DNA of 64,000 nucleotides from Metallyticus violacea (GCA_030762175.1 CM060831.1:34890001-34954000); one strand, 5' to 3'. Counted from the first letter of the stretch, positions 37,790-50,103 are shown. The notes: a model not told the origin generated them from the letters alone. Numbers and translations: made by a program.

Positions 37790-38339
37790 GAGCACTTGAT
37801 TCTCACCAATTCAATTCAATTTGGGACTGTCTTCATGATGGTTCTGTCAGGTGACAACTCCGTGGAGTTGTGATGGGTTTCAACAGGAAATGAAGAAGCA
37901 GACAAACTGGCCATTCAGCTTTGGACCTGAACCAGCTTGCAGTGTTAGTAAACCCATTGTAAGAACTGCAATAAACTTATGGATAAGGGATCAACACAAA
38001 AAACGATGGTACAGTTATCCCGGACAAACTATTTACAACATCTTTGTCATTGGATCTAACACCATACTCACTAAAACTCTTTTGAATTTTGACAGAAGGA
38101 AGTTAGGATGATTGGTTGGATTAATTACTGGACATGAACAGAAAATGGGGCTGTGAGGTCCTGGAGAGCAGGAGATATCATAATTTCTGTTAGCTAATAC
38201 ATAATAATATGGATGATTCCCTCACTGGAGCGAGGGTTCTTGACTTTATTTAGGATACGGCGTTCAAACTGCTATGAGTGGTTTGGGATTGTACAAAAAG
38301 CCTATGGCTGAAGTGCGGGAATCCATAAACTCTCTATAA
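37790..38339 (+). mobile_element. LINE ORF2 3' end (RNase H region to stop), degenerate
   Basis: Plus-strand reading: a WVSTGNEEADKLA-like end of an RNase H domain near 37870-37910. The ORF at 37851-38111 then has FGPEPACSVSKPIVRTAINL, DQHKKRWYSYPGQT and LLNFDRRKL, followed by GLITGH. These are the post-RNase H conserved residues of Jockey/R1-type elements. After further frameshifts the C-terminus reads SGLGLYKKPMAEVRES, then INSL and a stop at 38337-38339. The copy is 5'-truncated (no reverse transcriptase), frameshifted, and followed at once by a tandem tail. Confidence 0.8.
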
Positions 38340-38345
38340 ATCACT

Positions 38346-38426
38346 TTCCAATACCACTACCACTAGCATTACCACTACCACTGCTATTACCACTACCACT
38401 ATCACTACCACTGCTATTACTGGGAT
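38346..38426 (+). repeat. Minisatellite tail of the LINE (TACCAC-based, about 18-base unit)
   Basis: Tandem units of ATTACCACTACCACTGCT with variants run from just after the LINE stop codon. A simple-repeat 3' end instead of poly-A is known in several LINE clades, so this is probably the element's own tail. Confidence 0.8.
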
Positions 38427-38429
38427 AGA

Positions 38430-39540
38430 CGCAGGCAATGTTCGTGTTCTTGTGATGTAAAGAGTACAAAATGGTTGTGGTAGCATGTGCTGTCGTAGAA
38501 GATAATTATGTCCATCTGTTTGACGAAGCTTAGCTACTTACAATTTGTTATTTCTCTATTATAGTTTTGTGCATATTATGAACTGTTTTTCTGTCGTAGC
38601 GATTTGTTGGTTTTGATATTACACTGATAACAGAGGTACCGTAAGATCACAATTTTCCTGCTAACTTTAAGTTGAAAATACTTTTGGTATGTTGACTAAT
38701 TGATTGATCAACATTTTCGGATTTTAACGCGAATCTTTTCAAATGATGACGTCGCTATTGCGGAACGAGTTTCTATCGGTATAATCAGCCATCGATTGAT
38801 CTAGTTCTGAAAATTCGCTTTGGATGGTCAGAGTACGCCTTGTGTTCCAAGTAGTTACATAGTACCTATGTATTTTATATCTGTACATTTTAGTGGGGAC
38901 GCTCCGAACTGTTTTCATCCTTTCCTATTGGTGCCTTTCTTACTATTCTAATATGACGTTATGCAGCCGAGTTGGAATGCTAACTGAAGGCACAAAAACA
39001 ATAATGGCACACTGCATTGTTAATGAACAAGAAACAAAATAAAATTATCGCCAAATAAGGTTCGGGTTAAGCAGATAGAAATCCCACCTCCTCGCTTAAT
39101 GTCAACCCCCCGGTAATGCACAGGCTCGTGTGACAGCTCTCGATTCAAAACAACAAAACAAAGATAATTCTTTCCTTTGTTAATGCCAAACGAAAAATAC
39201 ACAAATAATAAATAAAGTTATCAACAAAATGAGGTCCATTATTGAACTACTTGCTAGGTTGCACAGTGTATTACTGTCGAAGCCGGCACCCTTTCACCAC
39301 CCCTTCGTGACAAAGTGCGCTGACCTGTAATCATATCATCCATTCAAACTGAGTTGCGGTAAAATCCGAATAAATTTGATCACCCAGTATACGAATAATT
39401 AATGCTTTTTCCTTAATTATTAGGTACATGGATTTTATTCGCGCTAAAAGGGGCATCGCATTGATCGGGGTTGTGTAAACCCTTCGATAATTAGTCTCTG
39501 TATTTTTTGCTCTGATGCTTTGCCTGTAGTAATATTATTA
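38430..39540. other. Intron, nothing recognised
   Basis: No identifiable repeat ends, tRNA boxes or coding motifs. Confidence 0.5.
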
Positions 39541-39558
39541 CGAGCTCACAGCATTATA

Positions 39559-39845
39559 TTCTGTCATGCTGATCAAGAGGTAGCCATACTTGTCTGGTAT
39601 ACCCGTGGTAACAGGTTCATACCCAGCCGGAGTTGATGGGTTTTTAGGACGTAAAAATCCTGAGTATGACTTCCTTCGCAGGGAAACAAAGCTGTTGGTT
39701 AAGTGACTTACGGAAAGTAAAATCATTTAAAGCCTGAAAGAACAGGCCTTTGAGCAAAACTTTTCTGCCGTCTCACGTCTGAATAGAATGAGAGGCTAAT
39801 GACCAAAGTTGTTAAAGCGCGTCCTTAAATAAAATAAACCTAAGA
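39559..39845 (+). repeat. SINE family A with imperfect target-site duplication
   Basis: Diverged full-length copy with GGTAGCCATACTTGTCTGG, a degraded B box CAGGTTCATACCCAGCC, and the body motifs GACGTAAAAATCCTGAGTAT and AGCCTGAAAGAACAGGCC. It ends in AAATAAAATAAA. TCACAGCATTATA (39546-39558) and TCACAGCATGATA (39846-39858) are a 12 of 13 target-site duplication, consistent with an older insertion than the 30540 copy. Confidence 0.9.
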
Positions 39846-39859
39846 TCACAGCATGATAG

Positions 39860-41500
39860 CAATTTGGGAAAATGAACATTTTGTAAATCGTGGTTAGTAT
39901 AGAATGATCGCGATGGTCTTTAATGGAGTTTAGTCTTGTAGATTATGCCTACCCTCTTCTGGGATTTTGTAAAACCTGAAGTCCAAAAAAAGAAACGAGT
40001 TGCAGACGATATCATTTGAAAATATAGTGCATTTTATATTAGTTATTTTTAAAATTATCATTAAGCTCTCCTAACAGTAATTTAATTTATGAGAGGCCGC
40101 GAACTGTATGCTAAGTTGGCAATTCTTATTATAATTGTTTTCCCTCTATTTCTTCGAATTTGTCAACTGGCGCAGCATCTTATTAGTATTATAGAAAAAG
40201 TAACGGTAAATAATTAAATTAAATGTCAAGGATTCATAACAAGATTGATTTATGTATAAGCACAGAAAAAGAACTGGGGGATTTAGCTTACATATACACG
40301 GATTTAACAGGAATAACAGAAAATATAATTTATTTAATAATGCATGCAATTGCATGTAATTATCACTTACATTATTACGGTTACAATGCCATATTATGAA
40401 CAATAAAACGTTTTATAACATTACAGAGCCATTTCTTGGAAGCATTAATTAGATGTTTCATTAATTTCGATATTCGATGTCTCTGTCTGCCGCATACAAA
40501 AAGTCACGTTTGGCCATTGTTGGCGACGGTTTCTTTATGACAGCTGCAGATTACATAAACCGTTCTAAGTTTTACTTCCTTCGAAGTACACATTGGCTTT
40601 GTTGTCAGTGATGTGAAAGTTGTAGAAATCTTTGGAACAGGTTTGAAGTAAATGTTTCATCTTCTTAGGAACCAGTATAAGTCACGGAGACTTAAGTCAG
40701 GGAGGAACGATGGATGGTACAGCGCCTCCTAGCCTCAAGGATTAAACAAAGCAGCCACATTTTATGATCAAGGATTGTCGTGTAAAATGACTAGTGTTTT
40801 TATATATATTTTCAAAGTTGGCAAGAGATTGCGTGCCAAAAATGTACAATTATATTCTGAATTGATGGTCTATTCTAAAGGTACGATGAGAAACTGCAAA
40901 TCCGTCAAAGCATTATGATGCAATGGCCTTTCTTCACAATGTTAAATATAGCCGTACGATAATCCTGTATCTACAACTTACTCGAGAAATGTATGCAGCC
41001 CATCCGTTTCTAGTAATGCGGAAAGTGCATTCGCTTCTTTACTTACAATGGGACCACCTGTCACATTTTGACGTACCTCGTTGCTCATCTTTCTACTGCT
41101 CTGCAAGCAAGCCTCTTGGGGTGACACTATCGTGCACTTTCATCTTTATCCAGCTCCACTATCCGCGTGTGTCCATTGCGATAGACAGCCAGCTAACACG
41201 CTCTTGCCTCGTCGCTGGAAAGGCATGTGGAATGTGAAGGAAGATGCATTTACTCTGAGTTAAGGTTGGTATTATGTAACCTACGTGTGGTATCACTGGC
41301 ACTATTTGGTTCACTTGCTTGCCACTATTAAAATCCAACCTTCGTATATGATAACATTTAGATGCATACGGTCACATGCCTTAAATAAACTCCGTACCTA
41401 ATAATCTGCTATGAACAAATACATAATTAAAGCATGGCGTTTTATTTTTAAATTAATTCAACTAAATAATTATATTTTAAATTAATTATTTATAATCTTA
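39860..41500. other. Intron; unclassified semi-open sequence at 40450-41265
   Basis: The stretch 40450-41265 is less AT-rich and has longer open stretches on both strands (104 codons at 40923-41237), as in decayed transposons. I could not assign it to a family. Confidence 0.35.
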
Positions 41501-41501
41501 C

Positions 41502-41691
41502 CTCAAAATCTGCAATGCCTCTGTAGGCAATGATGATGCAGCACCCAAAGAACAGACATGTAGCCAGATTCCGGGAGTCTGCAAGAGATGTCAGTAATGG
41601 CACTGAGCCCATCTGCCAGTCGTGGCTAAGAGTTGCAGGGCAGAGCAACAGCCAACAGTTGAAGGCCGCTAGGTAGCAGAATGTCAGGAAT
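41502..41691 (-). CDS. TMTC: TMTC family O-mannosyltransferase, internal exon with DUF1736-type segment
   Basis: A 190-base exon: 1 base of a split codon plus 63 codons, ending in phase 0. The peptide begins FLTFCYLAAFNCWLLLCP and continues ATLSHDWQMGSVPLL, then DSRNLATCLFF, and ends AYRGIADFE. The R/LT-YL-NxWLLL, DWxxGxVPL and DxRNLAT pattern is the DUF1736-type region of TMTC proteins, which lies in the membrane-embedded N-terminal half. The acceptor is TTTTGTTGCAG at 41692 and the donor is GAG|GTAAGA at 41500-41501. The incoming split codon ends in A, compatible with the usual Arg (R-xLT). In the family this segment is followed directly by the GLLFLVFPF-type helix that is encoded at 1507-1628. 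TMTC enzymes act in the endoplasmic reticulum membrane, mannosylating cadherins. The DWQ-GS and RNLAT residues look most like TMTC1, but TMTC2 is possible. Confidence 0.93.
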
Positions 41692-44475
41692 CTGCAACAA
41701 AACATATTTTTTCATATAGGTACTGACAAAATAGTGGTTTAAATATTATAATAGTTCAAATGATGATATCCTTAAACAAAATATTGCTATTTTATTACGA
41801 ATCTATTTTTAAGTAATATACAGATCTATAGTGATTTTAATGTTTTATATTTTACAACTTTTTTGTTGTAATTTGCATGCGGTGCTCCCAAAAATGAAGC
41901 CCACTTAACTGCATAACATTGTCATTACTTTGAAATTTTATATTTTCAATTTTAAATTGAGTTTTTTTTTTATAAATGAATTTTACCATTATTTACTTAT
42001 ACTAAGTGCACTTAATTATAGCAGGAGAGAAATTAGTTTGTGATGACACTTGGGCCATGTTTATGCCGGCGACTCAGCTGACGAGGGGCTAGTCCAGTCA
42101 GGTAACAAAAACACACTGTCGTCTCAGAAGCATGACATCATCGACGTTGTAACAGTTACGGAGTTAGAAAGTTTAAAATTCCCCGACAGAAATGTATTTA
42201 CAAGTGCGTGCACTGATCTAATTTTTTGTATGCAAGTATTTTACTACGGGTAGTAGCTGCGATTTATATCATTCAGCAAACAAAAGTGATTCTGTACAAG
42301 TTTTGATCAAAAGTGCGCATATTCCTAAGCGTACCATCTTTTTCTTACACGCTTCTCCTTCGGGCCAATGCATCCAAGTTCAGCTTATGATTTCTGCCGC
42401 TAGATAACATTAAGCAGTCTCTGTTAAAACAAATTTACCATCATTACAATAATTTTGAGATCATAACCGGGGAAAATATTTAAGATAAAATGTTCAATTA
42501 TATAAGGACATGTGAGCTTTTGTCACACATGCAAAAATGTGTACTATAACCAAATTTTTATAAAATATTGTCATTAAATTAAAGAGGATCTACATTTTGA
42601 AAGAATTTGTCAAAGATAAATGTTTGTATATTAAATAAGATTTATTTAAAGTTCATATTTAAGTTCTAAATTATTTCAATATTTTTAATAATGGCGACAA
42701 GCCTTTTATTGTAGGTATGTGTTATTTAAAATTAATGGGGAAAAGAGACAAAAATAACTCTTTTTTTGTTTTCCTACCCTAATTTTTATAATCACTGAAT
42801 ATTCATTACTATGTAAGCGAAAAGCTTAATGACCTGCTGTAGGTGAGTTTTTATGGTAGGCCTAAAATGTGTACGAGTGCCTGTGCGTGAGTTAAAAGTA
42901 CATTTACTTTGATTTCAAAATATCAATATTTGCAGTTAGAAGGTAGGTATGTTCCTTTCCTTTTCATATAAAGCAGAAATGTGCCGGGGGGAAAACTTAA
43001 AAAAGTTAATGAAAGCTTAAAGAGGGTCAAATGCTCAAAAGAGGTTATTTGCAACAAAAAGAAAGTTTATATGCCAGTTATTTCAGCAATGGTGGACCTC
43101 AATAGAATTTGAGTCAGTGCCTTTTGCTAGAGAAATTTTTACTGATCTTAAGTTAAATACTTCAATGAGAAAAAAGGGAAAGGAGAAACGTGTAGTACGC
43201 AAAGCAGTTAAAAAGTATGCAAAAGAGGAGCAGACTAAAGGGAGGGGGAAAAAAGGCCCACGAAGGGAAAAAAATAAAAACTTGAAACAGTGGGTGTGGT
43301 CAACGTATCCAAAAAAAATATTAAAATCTTTAAGAGTAGCTAATCTGATTTCCTCGTTTTTAAGAAAATCTTTTAAGGGAATCCGCGGGTCAATTATTCA
43401 ATAACTTCCAGAAATGAAAATTGTTGTTTTAAATTAAAAAAAGAAACCCTTCTTTGGCTATATATAGCCCTTTTTCATATCAAAATGTATTAAACTCCAC
43501 TAAGAGGTGACAGTACTATAAATAAAAAATAGTTATGTTATAAAAGTTCTTTTTTCGAAATATAAATTTGTATAATTTTTTACTTCACTTTATGACAAAT
43601 TACAAAACGTATGAAAAACGTAGTACTAAAATTTCATGAATTTAGTCTGAGACAACCAAGGTATTCATCTATATGGCAAATTTTTTCGCAACTCATATTT
43701 TTATTTTGCTCAAACTATAATTTATGCAACATGTGAACTCTTTAGCACCTTAGCGTTTATAAGTAAATACATATACAACTTTTTCAAAAATTATTACAAA
43801 TATCAGCATGGCAATTTGATCACGTACATTATACTTGCGAGTGACAACACGTTCAAGAAATAAATATACCTGAAAAGTGTAAGATTTAGACATTTTACTT
43901 TTAATTTTTGGATACTTAACCTATAAATTACTCTGTATGTTGGTTTTTCAAGTAATTTACGTGAGCATATCACAGCGTGTAAATAAGAAGTTAATAACTA
44001 ACCTTAAGTACAGATTTTGTTTTTTACTTTATGGTTGATAATTAAAAATATTTGAACTTGTAATTTACTTAAAATTTGTTTTAAAAAGTCCAATGGACAT
44101 AATAAATTGACGATGCAGTTTAGAAGGTTATTGACCGCGAAAGGTGAATGGTGAATGTTGTGTTCAATATAACATAAGCTGTGCTGAAGAAGAATTCTGG
44201 ATATTCAAAATGTATTATTGTCACAGGTATTTAATGGTGAAACTTTGGAACTCCCTAAGGATATTATTACCAGCACAGTTCCTTTATAAATTCGTACCGG
44301 TGATATCGCAAAATTGACATTTCTCTGCGTATAAAAATATAATGCACATGACAGAATATTTAAAAAAGTAAATAATTATATGTACATACAATGTAAATCG
44401 GGGATACTTAGTTTTCAGTATTTGGTCATTTATTCCGATAGCAGAAGTAATTAGTTTATTACCGGTTATTTGGAA
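41692..44475. other. Upstream TMTC intron, nothing recognised
   Basis: Strongly AT-rich. The Lys/Arg-rich 95-codon ORF at 43117-43404 has no motif and is probably chance. No earlier TMTC exon (HPVHTEA- or CKEQGIT-type motif) was seen on the minus strand. Confidence 0.5.
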
Positions 44476-44486
44476 ACTACATGTAC

Positions 44487-44862
44487 GTTGACTGTTGATT
44501 TGTTTTAAGTACGGACGCCCTTTAACATCTCAGGTCATCAGCGTCCCATTCAATTCAGGAGGTGAAATGGCCGATAAAGTTTGCTCAGAGGTCTCTTTTT
44601 TTAGGCTTGAGGTTCTTTCTCCTGCCATAAACGTACGACATGGGATACAATACTTTACTTCCCTTCCGAAGTAAGCCATACTTGAGGGGATTTTAATTTA
44701 TTATGTTTTTTACAAATTAAACGAGTATATTATATGGAATATTCGGTTTAATAGTTTTTTCAGAATTATACGCCCAAAAATCCATCGACCCTGGCCGGGA
44801 TTGCACCCGCGATCTCGGGTTTACGAGGCAAGTATGGTTATCACTAAATCACCAGGATCGAC
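44487..44862 (-). repeat. SINE family A split by an AT-rich insertion, with target-site duplication
   Basis: Full-length reverse copy flanked by the exact 11-base repeat ACTACATGTAC (44476-44486 and 44863-44873). Family A normally reads from GCCATACTTAGGATTTTTAC straight into GCCC. Here about 80 bases of AT-rich sequence (about 44694-44770) interrupt it at exactly this junction. The head has A- and B-box equivalents (TGCACCCGCGATCTCGGGTT near 44800). Confidence 0.92.
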
Positions 44863-44874
44863 ACTACATGTACA

Positions 44875-46905
44875 AATTTCTCGGTTTCACTAGCTGTAAC
44901 TTGAAGAAAATTAATTTAGATAAGTATAAGCCTTTAGTTAATAGAGAATAGAAATATTTTATGTTACATATAATTACTTCATTGCATATTTAATAACTTT
45001 TGACGAAATTTTAGTATATATTTCTAAATTTTATATTGCACAAGGCCCGGAGTCTACTTATAACATATGTGTTTTATAGAAAAATCTATTATATATTTAT
45101 AACTAGGCATTTTAAACGTTTGCTATTTTCAGTTTCATATACAGGGATTTTCAAAAGTAAGAAGAAATTCTTATTAATCATAATCGTATTTTCTAAATTT
45201 TCCGCACAATCTTAAATATTCTGGCACTGGCTTATAACACAACAAATAGGGTTTTGTGCATTCCCATTAAGAGTTTTGTTTGTTTCTGATACTTATTGTT
45301 GTTTTTCGCGTGTGCGTGCGTGCGTGTGTGACTGGACACGTGTACCTTCATATAATTAAATAACCATAGTGATTTCCTGTGATTAGAATCAAATTTTAGA
45401 CATTTTTATGGAACTAAACCTTGAAAACAAAGATGATAGGATATTGAAAATATTTTCTCGCTAGTGACATGATTTAAAGACATTTTAATGCAAATTACAC
45501 AATAATTCGCTCTATCACTGAATTTTCAGTAACTAATTTTAACTTCTTAAAACCATATTATTAAACGATCATTTTCTTAGTGCACCATAGATTTTCTATT
45601 TCATATTGCTGGTCTAAGAGCTCTCTAAATCACTGAAATTATTGCAGTATAGTTAACATTCGATATTGAAGCAGTATATAGCTTCCAGTCTTGGCTACAT
45701 TGCTTACATTTAAAATTAGCTTGCTTTCATTTTTTCCTTCGGTGGTACAAGTTATAGTTTTGTCCGTGCCATAAAGTCAACAGCTTTTAGCTTTTCAATT
45801 AATATAAAGTCGAAGAAATTTAAGGATTACAATCTTAAAGCGATAAAAGATAAGCATTTAAAATTTTTTTTTCAATGCATAAAAAACTTAAAGTGACCGC
45901 CATTACATATATTTATTGATAAGCAATATCTTATCAATAAATATATATGAGTATTTAGAGAAACGGAATATTAAGTGTGTTCTTGTATAATTGATCAGCT
46001 TTTCTAATGCACAGAATTCACATCAGTTATGCCAGGGAGCCGATCTTCAGTCTTGTTAAATTATGTCTATGTTCTTGAGCTACATCAGCGCTATGTGTTG
46101 GCTCAGAATTTTGCTGGTAAGTTGGTGGTTGGTTTTTGAACAGCACGCTACAAAAAAATGCCGACATAGGCGATTCCCCATCACAGCGTAACACATGCAA
46201 GCTGGCCAGCTCTTTGAACTCTTGCAGCAGCTGCTACGCTTCTAGAGATGCCCGGGCCTACATACGTTCGATCATTCTGTTTTTGTGCGGTTCTTTCTCC
46301 GAGAAAACTGTCTCGTCAGAGAATAAACATTTCCGGCACTTTCCAACCGCCTATCTTACCAAAAGCTGCTTTGATCTTAGTTTCCTTTTGTTTCTTCAGG
46401 TGAACAGTGAGCAGTTCTCAGTGTTGGAGTCTTTGTGAGCGTCCAAACTTGAGCTTTTGGAAATTTACATTCAGGCGACAAGATTCTTTTATTTGTGAAG
46501 AGGTTCCGGCCGACTGGCAGCTTCACAGTTTTGATTGTTTTGGGTTTGCAACAACGTGTATTCTTCTGGTGTGATGTGAACTTCGTTATTCTCGTTACCA
46601 TATAAAAGAACACATGCCTTATTTCAAGTAAATGCAAATTCTCTAAGATAATACTTTCTTACGGAATTACAACGGTCAGTTTTGATTATCTGAACATAAA
46701 TGTAACCTGTAATAAGTATCATGATTTACAACACTATTCTGTACTTTTAATTTCATTTTGATGAAATTTATGCACGAGAATTTCAAGAAAATCTTTGACA
46801 ACGACAGAACGAGCGAAAAGTTTATTAACACAGTTAATAAATACAAATATACACTGCTGACCATTAGCACTTTGTGCGTATTCATTATAGCAATGCAAAA
46901 ATAAT
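44875..46905. other. Nothing firmly recognised
   Basis: A short GTGC/GT run lies at 45307-45329. At 45918-45950, TTTATTGATAAGCAATATCTTATCAATAAA is a perfect-looking short palindrome. ORFs at 46136-46637 on both strands, near the Tc1 relic, may be more of a transposon but are unassigned. Confidence 0.4.
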
Positions 46906-46912
46906 TTCTGCC

Positions 46913-47044
46913 TTCTCGTTCGGCTGTTTCGGTTGTTTAAGGGGCCGTTGGAATCCTTCACGTCTGTGTGATTGTCTAACTCGATCCACTGATCTTATGT
47001 TCATTTCACTGTGGACGCATTTCCTCCAACACGAGCACCAATGA
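46913..47044 (-). mobile_element. Tc1-like transposase N-terminal relic (same family as 15317-15684)
   Basis: The reverse complement aligns base for base, with roughly a quarter of positions changed, to the transposase part of the element at 15317-15684. It contains ATTGGTGCTCGTGTTGGA, ATGCGTCCACAG and CACAGACGTGAAGGAT, then CCAACGG. It encodes IGARVGGNASTV, then KDSNGPLNN in another frame. The shared segment covers the DNA-binding region only. Terminal repeats were not found here. Confidence 0.75.
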
Positions 47045-47049
47045 TGAAG

Positions 47050-49855
47050 AAGAAGATAAAAGATGAAGAAAAATAATAAGATAACACCCACATTTAATCA
47101 GAAGAAGGGAGCAGAATTAACAGAAAAAAAGAGAACAATGCGTAAAGAAAGCAACTGAGAGAAAAAGTAGACCGAGAACAAGAGAAGGAGGAAATATCTA
47201 AGCAATATATGGAAAAAGTAGAAGAGGAAAAAAAGAAGCACAGAAATAAAAAGCATCAACGAACAATCCAAATCTATGATGAAGATACAGGTAAAAGTTG
47301 AAAAGTAGAAAATGAAGGAGAAAGAGAAGAGAAGGAAACTGCACTGTCAACACAGCATGACCCCATGCATGCTGCTTGAGACCGGCAGCAATCTCATTGA
47401 TGTCCAGGTCCTGATGCCTGGATACCGAGCGTTAGTAGAAATGAAGATTTTAGATAGAAATTGTATAAAAAATGTAGACGAATTAATTTTAAATGTAGTT
47501 AATTGTAAAAGTTAAGACATCTAAAGTACGTTGTTTGAAATATAAATGAAGAGTGAACATTTTTTGCTACTGGGTAGATTTGATTATAGGTTACAGTTAA
47601 TCTAGCCGTTTTCAGTACCGGTTTAGTGCACTTTAAAATCATTGCAGTTTAACTTCTCTTGATAAACGTAAAAGAGGAATAAACAAAAATGAATCTGGAG
47701 TGTTACGTCCTGACAGGATATAACCATAGCAGAATAAAATAAAACAAATCAAATAAACGAGCACCAGTGACATCCCCACTCTCAGAATGCCACAATTCTC
47801 CCTTGATCAAATTCAGACAGCTGCTGATATTTCTAACGTATTTTCGAGAGTCATACTCATTTCATCTGAGAAAATGTGTTTTTTTATTTTTTGGGGGTAT
47901 TGCAATTTTAATACCCAACAGTGAATTTGTGAAATTGAATTAGGGAGGGGAAAAGTGAAGAAACACTTGCAGTAATAAGATTAACTTTCAGCAGCATTTT
48001 CGGAAGTCGATAACATAAACGTAAGGTGTAAAGGATGCACCTCGGAGTAGCAGAACATCTACATATTTACTCTGCAGCGTTCAACTTTCACTTATGCGAT
48101 TCCCAGCTTGATCTACCTTTCCAGAGCATTTAATATTCCGCTCTCAACAACAATAAACGATTTAGAAAGCGTCCCTGACACCCTTAACCAGTGGGTGAGC
48201 TGTTACATGCGGATTTTAATTTGGGCAAGTCAACATATTTTTTCGGTACTTCGGTAAACAAGACAAATTATCTGCAAGTCATTATCCACAAATCCACGTG
48301 GTTTCAACAAGAGGACACAAATCTAATTTCGCCATCACTGAGCGATTGTACCTTACTGAGATTTTCGCAACAGGTGGTTTGGTGAAAATATCGCCGTTGC
48401 CATGGCTAAGACGAAGCCCAGCTGTCACCATCTAGATAATTCTCTTTGGGAAATCATAAACAAAATGTTTCTTTGGTTTTAAATGACGAGTTGCAGATTC
48501 CTGTGCTAAATGAGTACTTGAACCTGGAGATTACCTGTTCGTAAATAAAACACATGTTTTGAACCTCTTAGAGAAAAGTGACATTATTAAATTTACGCGC
48601 ATGCACGGGAATGTGATCTTGCGGTCGACACATAATAGTTTCAGCAGTTACTGAAGTAATGAGACATTTTTAAAAGAGTTAGTGGAACGAGGCGCTAAAA
48701 AGAGGTACCCATCATGTGAAGCAAAGTTTTAATGAAACTGGGGTAATATGTGTTTCCCTTATTAAAAAACAGTTGATACGTGTGTAAGGGAGCTTACGAT
48801 GAGGAGCATGCATGGGGTCGATAGAGCGACATGTAGCACTTGCAGGTATCATGAAAGGAAAAGATGCATGTGTTTGAGTGCCATTCACGGACACACATCC
48901 TTACTCCCACAACCCTTGTACCATTCTGCTGTCAGCTGTTGATGGTTTTTCAAAACCTCTCGCCTGGCAAAGCAGTAGATGATATAGCCGTGTACTGCAA
49001 CATAAAAAGGAGGGTAAAAAATTGAATTTCCTACCCTACATTTTGCCTTGGCTCACCTACACTTCCTTGCTGCCTAACATTTTCTCTACCCTCAAGCGCG
49101 AAAGAGAGAGAGAGAGAGAGAGAGAATATTGGCAGCTGCCAAATTTATGGGAGGGGCTTTTAACACTTCATGCTAAAGTTGCCTCTATCCTCTAGACCAC
49201 CATCACCAAAACACCAGTTTCTAGAGGTTTCCCATGGGATGAAAAGTAGCCACTTAAAAACATACTCAAGAGTCTTGAGTGTGTGATCCTGTTTAAATTA
49301 TTTCGTTTCGCTGTCTTTCTGCCATTTTCTAATTTAAGGGGAAAAACATCAATGAGTTATGCAACTTCTGTAATTTTTATTAAATTTCAATACTTTTCAT
49401 ACATCGTACAAAGAAAGAAAAGGGGGAAAAGCACAATTGGCATAATGTCTTGGATAATATTAAAATGTAATTATATTTCAATTATATTTTATTTTAATAA
49501 GCTCCTTGCAACACAACTTTTAAGTAACCACTATGACCCTTTTTTAAAATTCTGTTTACCATTGTGCAAACTACAAGTTGGGATTTTAAATTTTAAATAC
49601 ATTTAGTTAACAAAATATTATTTATGTTTTTCTATTTTATTTAAAATATTATGATTATTAAGTTTTAAATTACATTTTATATTGTTTTTATTTATAGTAC
49701 ATCTACATTTAAACATAAGTTTTTCTAGGAACTATTTGAGCATACTCGTTCATATGTTAAATATGAAGTCAATCATATAAAAATAATTTCTTAAGATGGA
49801 TTTTGGAAATGCAAAAACAGAGCTATAAAGAAAGGCTAGTTTTAAAGAGCTTCTA
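47050..49855. other. Mostly unrecognised; AG microsatellite at 49104-49126
   Basis: A purine-rich zone (GAA/AAG) at about 47040-47340 yields Lys/Glu-rich spurious ORFs. An AG run of about 11 units is at 49104-49126. No repeat family or gene motif was recognised elsewhere. Confidence 0.5.
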
Positions 49856-49861
49856 CTTCTT

Positions 49862-50103
49862 TTTATTTGGCACTACAGCCCGGGATGAGCCTTGGCCCGC
49901 CGCGGCGACCTCTGCTTTTTCTATTTCCGTCTTAAGACTTCATTGATAGAGGGGTAGCATTGCAGGGGGAGAGGCATGTGATCAGCATGCCGACACGCCG
50001 CAGTTGGTCTATCACAAGGGTTTCGTAGGTACCGAGATCGTGTATCGAACCCGGGTCTCCCGGCCAGCAGTCAGCAACGCTAAACATTAGACCAAGGAGG
50101 TGC
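49862..50103 (-). repeat. tRNA-derived SINE, family D (copy 2)
   Basis: On the minus strand the head reads CACCTCCTTGGTCTAATGTT, then TAGCGTTGCTGACTGCTGGC, and a B box GGGTTCGATACACGATC. It matches copy 1 (376-720) over the head and again in the distal body (GATGAGCCTTGG versus TGTGAGCCTTGG). It is shorter than copy 1, so one of them carries an indel. No target-site duplication seen. Confidence 0.75.

Larger units (their letters stand above)
1629..41501 (-). other. TMTC intron of about 39.9 kb
   Basis: The two TMTC exons encode adjacent protein segments and share phase 0, so everything between is one intron. It begins GTAAGA (minus strand, at 41501) and ends TTTCTTTGTTGCAG (at 1629). It contains most of the SINEs, the piggyBac, Tc1 and mariner relics, both LINE fragments and both hairpin repeat pairs listed below. 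No other exon-like conserved coding was found in it. The alternative, that a small exon is skipped here, is unlikely because the joined peptide matches the family without a gap. Confidence 0.8.

Noticed and set aside
43117..43404. Lys/Arg-rich 95-codon ORF as a nuclear protein
   Set aside because: The composition follows from A-rich DNA. No domain, no splice sites and no initiation context could be supported.
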